A stretch of DNA of 64,000 nucleotides from Otis tarda (lineage: Eukaryota; Chordata; Aves; Otidiformes; Otididae). The position numbers were made by a program, and so were the translations under genes. The stretch covers positions 6,712,001-6,776,000 of the forward strand of contig CM048554.1 in the NCBI GenBank assembly GCA_026413225.1. Direction: 5' to 3'. The notes beneath the pieces were generated by a model. That model ran no database searches and had not been told where the DNA came from. It saw only the letters and a list, made by a program, of their open reading frames with translations. Shown one piece after another: positions 12,813-25,199 of the stretch (the stretch's first letter is position 1; the number at the start of each line of letters is the position of its first letter).

Positions 12813-13192
12813 TTTCCAGCCAGCAGTAAGAATGTGCATGCAAAGTCTGTGCTCCAGCAGGGCACCAATCTCAGATGGGACCGGATGGCAAAATAGTGAT
12901 GAGTGCTTGTCATGGAAACTGTTAATTGTTAACAAGGGCTTTTAACTTTTCAGGTATTGCAAAATAATCCAAGCAATATTTTTGTTTATTGCTATGAGGA
13001 GCCTTGGTAAGAGGCTGCTGTAATTCTTAATTCATTTTTAGAAGGAGCATGCTTTAAGATAGATATCACTGAAGTAGAGATGGGATCAAACGGGAGTTTC
13101 ATATCTTCCCTACTCCCAGAATGAGGGGTGGTTTTGTTTCAGCATGTCTGCCCAGATTTGAACTTGTTTAGAACCCACAATGGGTTTATTCA

Positions 13193-13225
<33 letters not shown>
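13193..13225. repeat. (AAT)n microsatellite, about 11 units
   Basis: A perfect AAT/ATA/TAA trinucleotide repeat of about 32 bases, the cleanest simple repeat in the window and probably length-polymorphic. It produces a run of isoleucines in one frame, which is an artefact and not a protein feature. Confidence 0.95.
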
Positions 13226-13226
<1 letters not shown>

Positions 13227-13795
13227 CATCCAGGGGCCTCTTTCTGCTTGCTTCTTGGATGCTATCCAAAATGGCAGAGCTCTTGCAAGACCAGACTGCC
13301 TCCAAACGAACTTACAAGCTTCCCACTGTTGGGGCTGAATATTGGCTTACTTGCTCATGGGATGCTTGCGCTGACAGACCCAAACCTTCGTCTGGCTCCA
13401 GCCTCAGACCTGAAACTCTGAATTCTAACCTAATCCTATTCCAGACAGAAACTGGTATATTATGGTTTTGGCCCATTTTTAACGTTTAAAAATCCCACTT
13501 CATTTTCAATGTAATGATGCCACAGGCCTCCATTTAGCAAAGACATTTTGAAACATGTTTTAGCTGCATTCATTCAGACAGATTTTCAAAAAGACCCCTA
13601 TATCCAGGTTTTGGCATTTGTATTTTCTGATCTGAATACCTGATGAAACACTGGTGAAAAATAGTATATGAGGATGACAATGAGACAGAAAATGATACCT
13701 TGCATTTGTCCTTGGCTGGAGGTAATAAAGGAGCCCTTTGCTGTGATTTCATAGCAAACACCAGAAATTAATTCTAGTTTGTATGTGGGTATGTG

Positions 13796-14240
13796 TCTTT
13801 CTCTGCCCTTCCCCCTTCCTCCATTATTCCTCTTCCTTCCCGTTCTGCAACAGGAAGTATCAGGATGAGCATTTCTGCAGTGGTTGTTCAGACTTGCCCA
13901 AAATGCGTGTGTGCCAGTGCTCTTCTACCCACATAAGTGCTGGGGCATCGATCCCCCGCATGCCTCAGAGCCCCGGTCTGTGCTCTCACCCCTCACCCCA
14001 TCCTTCTCTTGTTCTTCTCCAGGTTGCCCATCCTGCTGTCTGGGTCTCAAATCCTGCAGGCAGGGTGGAGAAGTTGGCCAGCCTGCCCTGCCAGCCCTGC
14101 TGAAGAGGACGGCAAGCCCCAGCCCAGAAACTGCTCCCAGCTCTTGACTGCCAACACGGGGCTGCCTGCTGCAGTGTAAGCATCGACGTAACTGATTCGC
14201 TGTCCACGCCAGCATCCTCTGCCCACAGGTGCCCACCTGT
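13796..14240. other. GC-rich patch behind a pyrimidine tract
   Basis: A pyrimidine-rich stretch (about 13796-13850) ends in CAACAG at 13853-13854, a good splice-acceptor shape, and is followed by a locally GC-rich block. Several frames on both strands stay open (for example + 13783-14103 and - 13925-14236). One frame after the acceptor has a short cysteine-rich run (FCSGCSDLPKMRVCQC). A second pyrimidine tract ending CTCCAG lies at about 14000-14022. No clean paired donor in a single open frame was found, so this could be a non-coding exon, a regulatory patch or chance composition. Confidence 0.25.
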
Positions 14241-15481
14241 CTACCTTAGCTGTACGTTAACACTCCTTTCTCATGCCTACCATGCTTTTCCTTTCTGCAT
14301 ATAGGACCTAACACAAAGGAGGCAATATTTATCTTATTAAAGAATTAAAGTAATTATTATAGATGGAGAAAACTGCTTTTTGATGGCAGTTAAATAGGTA
14401 GTTTATTATCCATGAGTGGAAGTGACTTTCCATATAGACAAGATACCTCCTGGATAAATAATGCATTTTTAAAAGTTGCTTTTATTTGTATTGTATGTTC
14501 CTAAAACTCCTGGTAGAGAGTCTATAATTTCAGAAATTAGTCCAGACACATAATAAGACCTGCTCCTTCTGTGGTTCATTTATGGGCTAAAACCAACATC
14601 ACTGGCACTCTTTGGGTGAAGAGATTTGGATATATACACAAAGTTATTCACTTAGTATTGCTCTAATCTTTCACTAATAGTTTGTGTGTGGTGTTTTGTT
14701 ACATGTAACATTTCTTTTTCTAGATTTGGGAGTACATGACATCAGAATGGTTTTGCTGGTAAAATCAGACATAGCTGTGGTATTAGGAATTATTCTTGAC
14801 ACAGCTAAGTCTTGTCATAGGCTTACTTGCTGCAGTACACAGCTGGGACTGCTACATGCCACAGAGGGCGAACAAGAACAGCTTTTCCTTAACAAGAGTA
14901 CGGAGAAACTCCCATAGGAAATGTTTTTGTTTTGTTTTTTTGAAATCTGTGTGTGGCATAGGAAAGGAATGGGTGGAAGAATGATAACAAGAGAGAGCAT
15001 GTCTGTGAGAGAGATAAGATTGAAAAGGACTGGTAAGCAAAAGCTCTCAAAGTTGAGCCCATGTTTGCAAAATTGTGCAGCCTTTAGAAAAGCTGATGCT
15101 CATTTAGTTGTGTAACTGGTATTGAGGGCCTGGAAAATCCAGCCCTCGAAATTAGCAAGATAAGAAACTTAGTTTTTAAAATCCTTGCATAAGGATTCTC
15201 CTTTCTGTGTGTTAAAAGCTATGAAAACAAACGCAGTCTTACTGGGCACATATTTTGGGCGTTTGTTTTGGTTTTATAAAGAAGCAAATTCTGACTCTGC
15301 TTTTCCAGTGATTTATACATGAGCCCCATCTTGTGTGTTCCCTCCGAAACATTCTCACTGGCTCTGACAGCAAAGGAGCTTAAATGCTCTGCCTGCAAAA
15401 TCTTCCCTTCCATTAACAACCCAGAGAAAACCAGAATGGGTGATGGTGACTGGCTGAATGACCGGCTGGCTTTTGAAGTAC

Positions 15482-15541
15482 CATATATATGTGTGTGTGT
15501 GTGTTTATGTATATGTGTGTAGCATATATATATATATACAT
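15482..15541. repeat. Compound (TG)n / (TA)n repeat
   Basis: Alternating TATA, TGTG and again TATATA segments over about 60 bases. It is purine-pyrimidine alternating, so it is prone to length change and non-B structure. Confidence 0.85.
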
Positions 15542-17088
15542 GCTGTATGATTGAATAGGCAGCCACCCTTCAGCGCTGCTTTCTGTGATTAACCTCTATT
15601 AGCATTGCAATTATAAATACCTGGTAGATGTCTGCCTTTGATCTAACCGTCCTGTCACTCAATAGTCTTTTAAACTCCAGATTTCCTCTCTCTTTCTTGA
15701 CATTTGTCATTGTCTTCCTTCTGAATGCCTTCCTTGCTGTTCTCAAAAAGCTCTAGGAGGGTAGACTGTAGTATCAAGTACCACGCTTGAGGCTCAGAGG
15801 CAGCTGCCGTGTTCTAAAAGGTCTCTTTATTCTTTGCAGCCACAGCTTTGCAATTGCCTGAATAACAAATTTTCACTTCCCTCCTCTTTATCTTTCATGA
15901 AAAAAAATCCCTCAGAATAACTACAAGTTCTTCCCTCTTTCCAGCCTAGCCCAGTGTACATTAATACACCTTGTAATTGCTTGTCTCTATTGGTTTTAGT
16001 CCTTTGCCCTTTTTTGCTCCTTCTTTTTGTACTTCAGCTTCATCATAGATCCTATTCACTCTATTCCCAGCGCTGAAATCTAAGTCCCAAATGCCAGCAA
16101 GGAATACTCAGCCATTCATGACAAATTGAATGGCTCAATTTAAAGGGGAAGATAGCACCTCATCTACTGTTACTATTCACTACCACAATCTCCATCACTC
16201 GTTCACTGGAGAAAGCAGCATGTCCTGGGTTCAAGTACAGACTATGCTGATGATCTGTGGCTTTGAAAGGGCTAGAAGGAGCGTTGCATCTGACAGGGAG
16301 TCACCTTTCTGCCTTTGAAGGTTTTTATGCATTCACATCAATACAATGGTCAACACTACTAAGAGCCCAGGAATGCTGTTCTGTTCACCCCCACCCTGGC
16401 AGGATCCCTACCCACTTGCAGCAACATGCCAAAAAATAAGTCAAGAAGGCTAAAACAGGGCGAGATCCTCAGCTGGTAGAAATGCACTGTCAGTGTAAAC
16501 GCTTCTACTAGAGGATCAATGAAGGTTCAGGAGAGAAAGCAAACTTCAGCATTTTAGCAAACGCTACGCCACGGATGGCCTCATTAGATGGACGTACACA
16601 TCCCACTGGCTTCCCAGTACCTACTGGTGTCTCTCCCTTTGGAGACTGGCCTACACAAAGAAGCCACACATGGGGTAAGACTCATCAGTGGTGCATCATT
16701 TATACACGGGGTGCCAATGTTTCCTAGGCTGATCAACACTTCTTTGTCAAGAGTTACTATGGTTGGAAAATTGAGTTTTCAACTGAAGAAGGATGTTCAC
16801 AGAAAAGAGTGTGTGCTCCTTGAATACTTTAAAAAAAAAACCAAACTTTTCATGAGGTAAATAAAAATCTCAAAAAGTTTTCTCTGAAAAGAGAAAAAGA
16901 TCCATTTATTGGTAAATTTTGTCCACAGGGATTTGATTTTGTCTTTTCTCCACTGAAAATGAATATTTTTCAGTCAATGAAAACTTTATTCTATTTTTTT
17001 TCTTGTCAACAAAAGTTAAAACATTCAGGTTTTTTTTCCTTGTATCATTTGTGCAGCTATATAACCCAGACAGTTATAATACAGGATT

Positions 17089-17108
17089 TGGTTTTGGTTT
17101 TGGTTTTC
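17089..17108. repeat. (GGTTTT)3 short tandem repeat
   Basis: Three imperfect-edge copies of a TTTTGG hexamer. It is too short to be telomere-related, and the unit differs from the vertebrate TTAGGG. Confidence 0.7.
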
Positions 17109-18393
17109 CCTGTTAACTTCATTAGCTGTAGCATAGTGGACCATAAATCCCCATTTCCCCCTGTTTTGTCAGCGATGTGACTATGTTGCATTACCTGAAA
17201 GTGAGCACAGAGTGGAGATAAAATTATATGGGTTACAAATAGCAGTCCAGCACAGTGATTTCCTGACTGCAAACAGTTGCAAGAACTATTCAGGTTTGAT
17301 GTGTTTCTGTGGTAGTATTATTTCAATCAGAGAAGGTTACGTATTGGTGGGGTAAATTCCAGCCTTTCTCTAAAACCAGCTGTCTACAGCTATCCAGTTC
17401 ACAGATTTTTTTTTTTTTTCTTTCTGCCAAGGAATATTAGGAAAAACGGAAATCAATTCCAGATCATATCCCTGTTTTCCAGGTGATAGTGTCTCTCCAA
17501 GTCTTCTGATAGGTCTTAGGTAGCCAGATTTTTTTTCTTTTATTATTTGCCTACCTGATAGTTTTCTTGCTTCTCCCAAAGGAAGAGCAGATTATGAGAA
17601 GCCACATCTGCCTGCAAATTACCTGATCATAGTTCCCACTTGAACACAGGTCTAGTTATTGCAAGGTGCAATGAAGCGGGGCAGAAATAAATGCTAATGC
17701 AGACCTGTAGATCAGCAGGCTGTCCCCACTGAAGTCCAGCTCCCAGAGCTGCAGAGCTTGAGCTGGCTAGGTCTAGATGATGTGACCAGGGAGCGTTAGA
17801 GAGCCTCCACTGTGGTGCATAGCGCTCCAAAATGCTACAGCAGAACTCATTTTATGAAGATTTTTTTTTATTTTATTGCTGTGTATGTCACTCTCCAGAC
17901 TTCACAAAAGACCAGCTTTAAATTCTTGCCTTTCTGAATGAGAAAATTTGATTTTAAAAGACTTTGAATTGTAGTGAACAGTTTCATGTACCTTTCTAAC
18001 TTTATGCTGAATCATCAGTGAACCCAGGAGAAGACTGACAGTCAAACAACCAGTTACAGGAGGAAAGTCTGTTTTCCCTACAGATTTCTTGTAGATCTTG
18101 GCTTCAGCTGAGTTAAACACAGCATGGAAATGGTCTTTTTCAAGGTACTTTACTATCTCCAGCCAAAATCAGGAAATGATACTTTGGGGGGAAAATATGT
18201 AAACATATATGAACTAAACTTTTTAAAAGATTTAGGAATTTCACTTTTGAATTTTGGCCAGTTCGTGTTTTCTCTAGGCCAATCTTATCTTCTACATCTC
18301 AGCACAATTATTCTCTATTTTGTGTAACTCAGAATGTCATCTTAAATGTCAGCAAGAAGTGTATGGGTCTGTACAGATCTCACCACTGCAAGC

Positions 18394-18417
18394 CTTGATT
18401 TTTGATTAAAAATCAAG
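18394..18417. repeat. 10-bp inverted repeat, 4-nt loop
   Basis: CTTGATTTTT and AAAAATCAAG flank GATT. The arms are exact but AT-rich, so the hairpin is weak and may be chance. Confidence 0.6.
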
Positions 18418-21400
18418 TCTGGATGTGAAAACACAAAATTATAGTATGATATTAAAGAACGCTGCTTTCTTGTTATTTTTTCTTGTTTTCAAGCTTTCGG
18501 GGTAGACAAACATCGGTCACATTCGACAGCATTGTTCTGCCACTGTGAGGGATGGAAATGTATTTATTTATTGCAATCGTAGCTAAGATTTCTAAATAAT
18601 CTTGTGTTTCTGTTTAGTCATAATAAAATCACGAGATATAATATGTGAGGCTTAACATTTATTTTTTTTACTTAGTACAAAACCACCACTTTTTCTTGAA
18701 AACATCAAGTTTTCTGCTTTTAGTTCAGAACTGAGATTAAATTAATTTGACTTCCTTGAAGACAGCTAACTTGCTATTCTCATCTAAAAAGCTGAGACTG
18801 TGAGCCAAAACATTTATACTGAGTTACAGAAGACGTTCCTCGACACTAAGCCCGGTTTCACGTTGCAGCTCTGTGGAAAAGGGGAGGAGAACAGCTACCT
18901 TTTGAAGGGGTTAACCAAATTTCTTTTGATCTGTTGTTAAGAGTACAGAACTTAGTCTGAAGGCCATCCTTAGGCATCACAGACATGACCAACAAAATAC
19001 TGCTTCAAAGGGTGTAGAAGATAGAATTATAGCATTGCTTCATCTCTCTGTACACTGAGTTATGCAGGAACGGTTTGCTAAAACCCACTTTATGCTGTCT
19101 TTAAATTAAAAATAAATACAGAAGATGGATTATTTAGCAAGCTAATTGAGGAATTTTCTTGTAAGCAATTCCTGTGTATTAGAGTATTATAGATTCTCGA
19201 ATACAGAGCCTGGAATGACTCTCTTCTAATCTGCAGGGTTGGTTTCAAGGCTTTCTCAAAGCAGCTCTTGCACTGAAGCTATTAATGCACGGTGGACATG
19301 ATGTCTACCTTTTAGGACACCCAGCTTGTTGGATGGAGTCTGATTCCAAAGCATCCCTGATAATCTGTTCTAATTTGGTCATATATAGGGCTGTTAATAT
19401 CCAGCTAAACTGGCTATTCTGGCATTAAGATGCATTATCTTTGTACCTAAATAGAGCTGTTGATATTACAGTGCCACTGAGCTACGAAGACTTACCCCTC
19501 CACAGACAAGAAAGTCATTGTACCTGAAAGATTCCTCTAATTTTAGTATTGAAAGCCAATCCAAACATAAAAAACATTGGGAAGAATTTCCATGATTTAT
19601 AACTAAACACTTCCATAGTTGAAACTATAGCATTCTTCACATGCCATGATCAACTTTATCCCATAGCACCATGAAATTATTTTTCTTAGAAATATTTACA
19701 TATTGTCATCTGAAGTCGATTGAATGTGGATTGAAACAGCTGCTTTGGCAATTTCAGAAAATTCTGATATTTCTCGCCTGCAAAATCTTCCCTGTTACTG
19801 TTGCCATCCTGGTCATCACAGCAGTTTGTTCTAATAACTCCTCATGTGCAGCGTTCATTAGGCCTTAAGGAGCTGCAGCAAGCTGCTTTAACACACTGTG
19901 CCTTTTGTAGGGCAAAAGCTGGAGTCTCAGCTGGTGTCTACCGAATTAGAAACAATTAGAAATGCTTTAATTGAAGTCAACAGAGCTACCTAAACTTACC
20001 ACTTTTGAAAACCCAGCACAGACCGAGCAGCACTTGCAATTAACAGGGCTCAACTGCTTGTTATGACTCATGTGCAGACTGGGAAAATAGTGAATTTTTA
20101 GACAATATCCCTTTTTGTGTTGCAAGCAGGTCAAATGCTGTCCCATTTTTATGATCCAACAGGGAGATGGAGTTTAGGAGCACACAAAAGCCCTAGAAAA
20201 AGAGTTAATGTTGAGGTCACATTTTCATACCCACGTTACTGAACTGTACTTTTGAAAGACAAAAGAGCAGGCGATGTCCTAACATGTAGCTGTTGCTCAA
20301 TGATTGTGTTGTTGGTCTGGAGAGGGCGGAGTGGTAGGTTGCTTAACAGCTTTACATTTTCCCATGGTATAATACTGGTGATATGGTTAGCTATAATTAA
20401 AAGGTTATATAAATAAAGCCATTGGGAAACGAATTAATTTATTTCCTTGGTGGGGCCAGTTATGTAATTTGGGGCTTACACATTGATCTGCTTTCTCTTT
20501 GAAGCACTTGGCCTCCTCAAACCTGGTCCTCCTCTCCCAATTGTTTTAAAATAATTTCAAAACACGTCAAAGGAATGTGGATGTTAAATGTGCTGCAGCT
20601 TGAACTTCCTTGAAGCAGCAATGCCCTTAATGAGAAAAAGCTGGAGAGTGGAGTGAGACCCGGCTTGTAAAACAGTTTTATGTTTAGTACTTTATCAGAA
20701 AAGGCCTTCAAACAGACAGAACAGAGTAGTGCATAATGCCGTCGGTGCCAGTAGGCCACTTCTACTCGACAGCGTCACTTACCCACTGCCCCCACCCTTG
20801 CAGTGGAAGGTAGTGGAAGAATGGGTCACCCAGATCTCATTTGGGGCAACTTTATTCATTTTGGTGATGCTCAACTTTTTTGTATTTACTCAGGATCTGG
20901 CCCAGTCTTGGGGATGGCAAAAGGAAGAGTAGGCCGGTTGCTACTCCTGTCAGAGAGATTACCGTTTTCCAAGGAAATAATAAGATGTCATTAAAAGTCC
21001 AGCTTAAAAAAACAAAACGTAACATCAAGTTTTCCTTTTATGCTTATGTTTCTTTTATGAGCTTACAAGTAACATCATTAAGCTACTTAACCATTCTCTA
21101 AGATAATCTTTGTTTAATCATGTAATTTTTTTGCATTCTCTTCCTTAGAAATGGAAAGCCTTAAGCATAAGAAATTTTAAAACAACTTCCTGAAGTTTAA
21201 TTTTGCATACAAAGCTGCAGTACAGAAAACAAACATTTTCCATTAACAGTATTTGTACTAACAGCTATACTAGTTTCCTGTAATAGGCACCATTTTGGCT
21301 TCACAAGGAAAAAAGAAAAAAAAATATTAAAAAGTACCATTAAAATGTCTTGACATAAAGACCGTGGCTACACTTCAGACAACTCTTCCAGGCTCCAGCC

Positions 21401-21861
21401 ATGAGATTCAAACAAGCTTCACAAACTGAAGGGAAGTGTACTTCTGTGATATTTCTGGTGTTGAATGAAAAGACACAAACCACTAAATTAGTTATGGAAC
21501 ATGCTCTTATACCTTTCCTTCTCTAACATACATGCCTTGCTATAAAAGATCTCAGCCCTAACCTCTTGGACTTGCCATTGTGGAAGACCCTACTGGCAGA
21601 GGGGGAAAGGCAGTGCTGGTTTCTCTTCATTTTAGATTTTAAGATTTCTAGTCTCAGGACAATTCCAAGTCATAGTTGGCTACAACAATTTCCTTTTAAG
21701 CTTTTGTTTAATGTATTGCAGTAACTTCACAGCATGTGCTTTAGGAATGAACACCAACCAAAACTGCTGATCGTGTTTATCTTATGCTACAGGGAAGCCA
21801 CTGATCAAAGCAATGTATATTTTAATCAAAACTCTTCCCAAAGTGGCAGCTTCCACTGCCA

Positions 21862-21878
21862 GCACACTGCCAGTGTGC
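21862..21878. repeat. 8-bp palindrome with 1-nt centre
   Basis: GCACACTG-C-CAGTGTGC. The flanks also hold CACTGCCAG and TGGCAG repeats, so the block is locally self-similar. A small feature of uncertain meaning. Confidence 0.5.
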
Positions 21879-22557
21879 CTCTGCTAACACTGCAGAAAGA
21901 ATAAAGAAAAACAATCCTTCCAATTAGCAACAGACTGGAGGCAAATTTGAAGCCATCCAGCAGAGCTTCACGTCACTGAAGCGGGTATCAAGTTGAAGAC
22001 TAGGATAAAGTTGGGCTGGGGCCCAGAGAGTGTTTGTCTCTCTCTGGTGTATTTTGAAGGGAGTGAAACTGGGTGCTTGCTCATACGGTGTCTGCCGTTT
22101 TAGCATTTTGGAGATTAATGGCTCTGATTTGCAAATCCTAATCACAAACCACAAAGAAGAGGAGGAAATTACTGTGAATTAATTAATATGACCATATTGG
22201 GTTGGAATCTTCTGGAGGGGGTTGGTGAGTTGTTAGCTGAGCCTAAGCAGCTTATTTCCCTGACTGAGTTTCCAAGAGACATCACAGTGATATGCAGAAA
22301 ATAGGCATAGTGTCAGTACTGGAGTGGGGGGAATGGCAAGATTTTAGGCATTTGAGGGGATGAGATTGGGACTTGTGAGATCAGAAATGGTGGTTTCCTA
22401 TAAAACTCGCATGTAAATTTAGACAAATTGCTCAAACTTGCTGTCCTTGATGCTCAAAATTACATAAACATCTGCATTAATCCATGTATCTTAAAGAAAC
22501 TTAACTTTAATCATACTTAACTTCAATCACGCACTTGTGTCCCAATTATGCTAATAG

Positions 22558-22579
22558 CACTCAAGTACGTACTTGAGTG
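22558..22579. promoter_or_regulatory. 22-bp perfect palindrome, paired NK2-like sites
   Basis: The left half CACTCAAGTAC is immediately followed by its exact reverse complement GTACTTGAGTG, with no spacer. Each half carries CACTCAA/TTGAGTG, which resembles the NK2-class homeodomain core as I remember it. Two such cores face each other symmetrically. A regulatory role is inferred; the palindrome itself is directly visible. Confidence 0.45.
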
Positions 22580-22786
22580 TTTCACTGACTGATGTTCTTC
22601 TGCATCGCAATTGCAATTCAGTGTCTCCCATTTCCAGGGATGTTGTATTTCCCCTCGAGGAGGGAGAGCAAGCTGACGTGGCTGAGTAGGAACTACAGGA
22701 TTGTTTACATTTGTTAAATCCTGTTTGGTACTTTCAAGAAACTAGCCTTCTCTTGAGCTCCAAGGGCCCCTTTTCCTCTTCTTTTC

Positions 22787-22800
22787 TTTTTTTTTTTTTT
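22787..22800. repeat. poly(T)14 tract
   Basis: A T14 run preceded by a C/T-rich segment and followed by AAGG. No matching exon was found, so it is treated as a simple repeat. Confidence 0.85.
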
Positions 22801-22919
22801 AAGGTTATGTACAGAAAATTATTTTTTAAAAAGGCACCGAGTTTTTTCTTAAAAAAATCTTTTATGATTGGGCAATGGATTGTGGATCTTCAGTTGAGAA
22901 AAATGAAGTGTTAAGTAAC

Positions 22920-24100
22920 TGCTGCAAGAAAAAAAAACCTCTGTCTTGAAATACTCATCTTATGGTCTTTATTTGCATTCTTGAAACTTAAAATTACTTT
23001 AATGTTTTTATTGAAAAATCTGGAAAATAAAACTGCTCTTTGTCTTCGACCTTATGGATCAGGTTTCGTCACAAACTGAATCTTCCTGCTGACTTTTGAA
23101 CCTCTGAAGTTGCTGCTGTGCTTGGACTCCGCATGACTCTCCTCTTATAAGAAGAGTAGCATTGTAAGTCATACATATGATGTGTTTTCCTATTCGTTGT
23201 TGAGAATCTGCTCACAAAGGAAGGGCCAAAAAATATTTTGAGTAAGGTTCTATTAGTTTACGTAGCTGATTAAAACTCAAGGCGCTGTTTCTTTGTTGAA
23301 ATAGTATCCACTATCCATCACAACAGCCCATCTAAGCTGTAGGGTAAATGACCCTTTTGGCAGCCATCTTGTTAAAACTGAGCCTCACACCGAGGTGAGA
23401 AAATAAACTGAAGACTCTTTGAGGAAATTTTTGAAGACTGTATGTAAACTCAGTATCTTTATTATTTCTTGCTGCAGCTGACTGGGTCTCCGGTTTTATA
23501 TGTCTGCTGAAATAACAGTACCAGCAAGTTAGCTGCTGCTGACTCCTTGCTAACGTACATGAGGAGCCTGAGGTAGCGTGGGGTCTTTCGACAATTCCCA
23601 ATGAGATTTGAACTTTTGATCTTCTGACCTTTGAAAGGGGATGGTTTTTAAATTCACAGCAAATACCCCACACCTATTAGTCATGGGCATATGTGACAGT
23701 GACACAGATGAGCCACTGCCTTCCCAGGAGGTAATTATGTATCTCGTTGGGCAGGCAGCACGAGAAGATGCACCCTCAGGAAATATTCGCCTTGCAAGAT
23801 GGGTTATTGTCCATCAGCAGGAAGCAAGACTCCCTCTGTGGAGTGCAGGTAGGACAAAACTGGAACAAGGCAAGAAGAAAAGAAGCTAGTTATTCAAGCT
23901 GTCTCAAATTGCTCCTTTCAATGCACAACACACCAGGGAACAAGTGGGTACTGATGCTTCATGGCACTCCTTAATATGTATCAATGGCTTTGAATTATTG
24001 TCCTCCATTATAGCATCAAAGAGTAAACAGGCTGAATGCTGCCAATTTGGTCATTTGAATATCATCCTTTTTAACCAGCCTGTCTCCCTTTCTTACTCAG
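22920..24100. other. Non-coding stretch, no gene seen
   Basis: Mixed-composition sequence with overlapping short open frames on both strands (23332-23673 minus, 23641-23974 plus). None has a supported start or splice pair. Confidence 0.5.
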
Positions 24101-24116
24101 ATTGTTTTGCTTTCAG

Positions 24117-24194
24117 ATGCGCCATCAACACAAGTCCACAAACAAATGATGCTTGACATAGAATCAACATGGAGCTGTGTGGAGCCAGCTGTGT
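24117..24194 (+). CDS. Weak candidate internal exon
   Basis: The segment follows a pyrimidine-rich acceptor (ends TTGCTTTCAG at 24116) and is followed by a consensus donor GTGAGT at 24195. One frame is open throughout: two bases, then 25 codons beginning APSTQVHKQMML, then one base. It therefore starts after a phase-1 intron and ends in phase 1, which fits the start of the candidate exon at 35134. The other two frames contain stops. No domain is recognised, and the long gap to the next candidate and the modest evidence keep confidence low. It could be a decoy exon or part of a non-coding RNA. Confidence 0.18.
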
Positions 24195-24720
24195 GTGAGT
24201 GGTGATCACTAGGGTTGCACGACCTTGCACAAGTGAGAGGTGGACTCCATACAGGGACATCTGCAGAACAAGCAAATGCTGTCCTGATACGCCACAGGAA
24301 AGAAGAGCTCAGTGCCTTGTGAGTGTTATTGCAGTGGAGACCTCTCAGACCATACCTCATAGATGTCATCTTCTTGTGGTGAGCCTAGGTAAAAGACTAT
24401 GACCAAAGTCTTCAGACGTGTCCAGTGGTTCTGAATGCTGTAATGTTTCGAAAACAATTTGCTAGATGTGGTGAGCCACACAAAACTGAAATAGCCTTTC
24501 CTCTTTATTTCCTTGAATATATTACATGTCTTCTGTCTTTGTTTCCTTGAATCTTTCAAGAGTTGCAGCTTGACCACACTGGTTTTGTGCTAAGAGATGC
24601 CTAGAAAATATAGATGCACTGAGTAAGTATGAAACATTTCTTATTTCTTACATCAAGCATATTTTCAAGTGACAGTTTTTAGTATCTGTTCCATTTTGCT
24701 CTGCCCTGTATTTCCAGGAG

Positions 24721-24965
24721 AATCCCACACCAACTGAAACATTGATTTACTTAAAATACAACTAATGAGCTTTCTTTGTCCTCTGTCTCATGCTGGAAAA
24801 TCCCACCTGATCCCTAATTAACAAATTGATTTATTAAAAGTATAACTAATGACCTCCCTTTGTCCTTTTCTTCCAACTGCAGAATCCCACCTGATCCCAG
24901 ACTATCACATTGATTTATTTAAAATTAAAACGTATGCATTGCATAATTTCTTTATCATGCCTCTC
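24721..24965. repeat. Three-copy tandem repeat, about 78-84 bp unit
   Basis: Three consecutive copies begin AATCCCAC at 24721, 24799 and 24883. Each contains CATTGATTTA or AAATTGATTTATT about 20-25 bases in. The first two continue with ACTAATGA and then a CTTTGTCC pyrimidine stretch, and the third with a diverged equivalent. Copies two and three share AATCCCACCTGATCCC. The copies are clearly diverged, so the duplication is old. The sequence just upstream (from about 24690) may be the tail of a fourth, decayed copy. No match to a known repeat family is recognised. Confidence 0.75.
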
Positions 24966-25088
24966 GGCAAATGCCTCAGGCACACACTCCAAGTCGAGGG
25001 CTGACGCTCTGATTTTACCACTCACAGATCAAATACCTTAAGCGAAAAATAGTTGGTTAGAATGCCACGTTGTACCCCTAGGTGTTCA

Positions 25089-25185
25089 AGTACTCAAGTG
25101 TTCCTACTACTAAGGTCAATATGAAGTCACTGGTAGTAACTTAGAGGATCGGCCTTGCAGATCACGTTCCAACAAATCACTTGAG
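25089..25185. promoter_or_regulatory. Two NK2-like sites near a short tandem motif
   Basis: TCAAGTA is followed by TCAAGTG within 25086-25100, giving CTCAAGTG at 25093-25100. CACTTGAG, its reverse complement, occurs at 25178-25185. TCAAGTG is the classic NK2-class homeodomain core. The spacing of about 80 bases is unremarkable, and single motifs occur by chance. Confidence 0.22.
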
Positions 25186-25199
25186 CATGTTTGTCTTCA

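Larger units (their letters stand above)
14250..21860. other. Long non-coding stretch, no gene seen
   Basis: AT-rich with a TG/TA compound repeat (15482-15541), a T14 tract (17406-17419), three GGTTTT units (about 17089-17108) and a small hairpin (18394-18417). Open frames are short, overlap in several frames and lack splice support. No transposon was recognised apart from old-looking fragments too diverged to name. Confidence 0.55.

Noticed and set aside
17089-17108. Interstitial telomere repeat
   Set aside because: The unit is GGTTTT, not TTAGGG, and there are only three copies.
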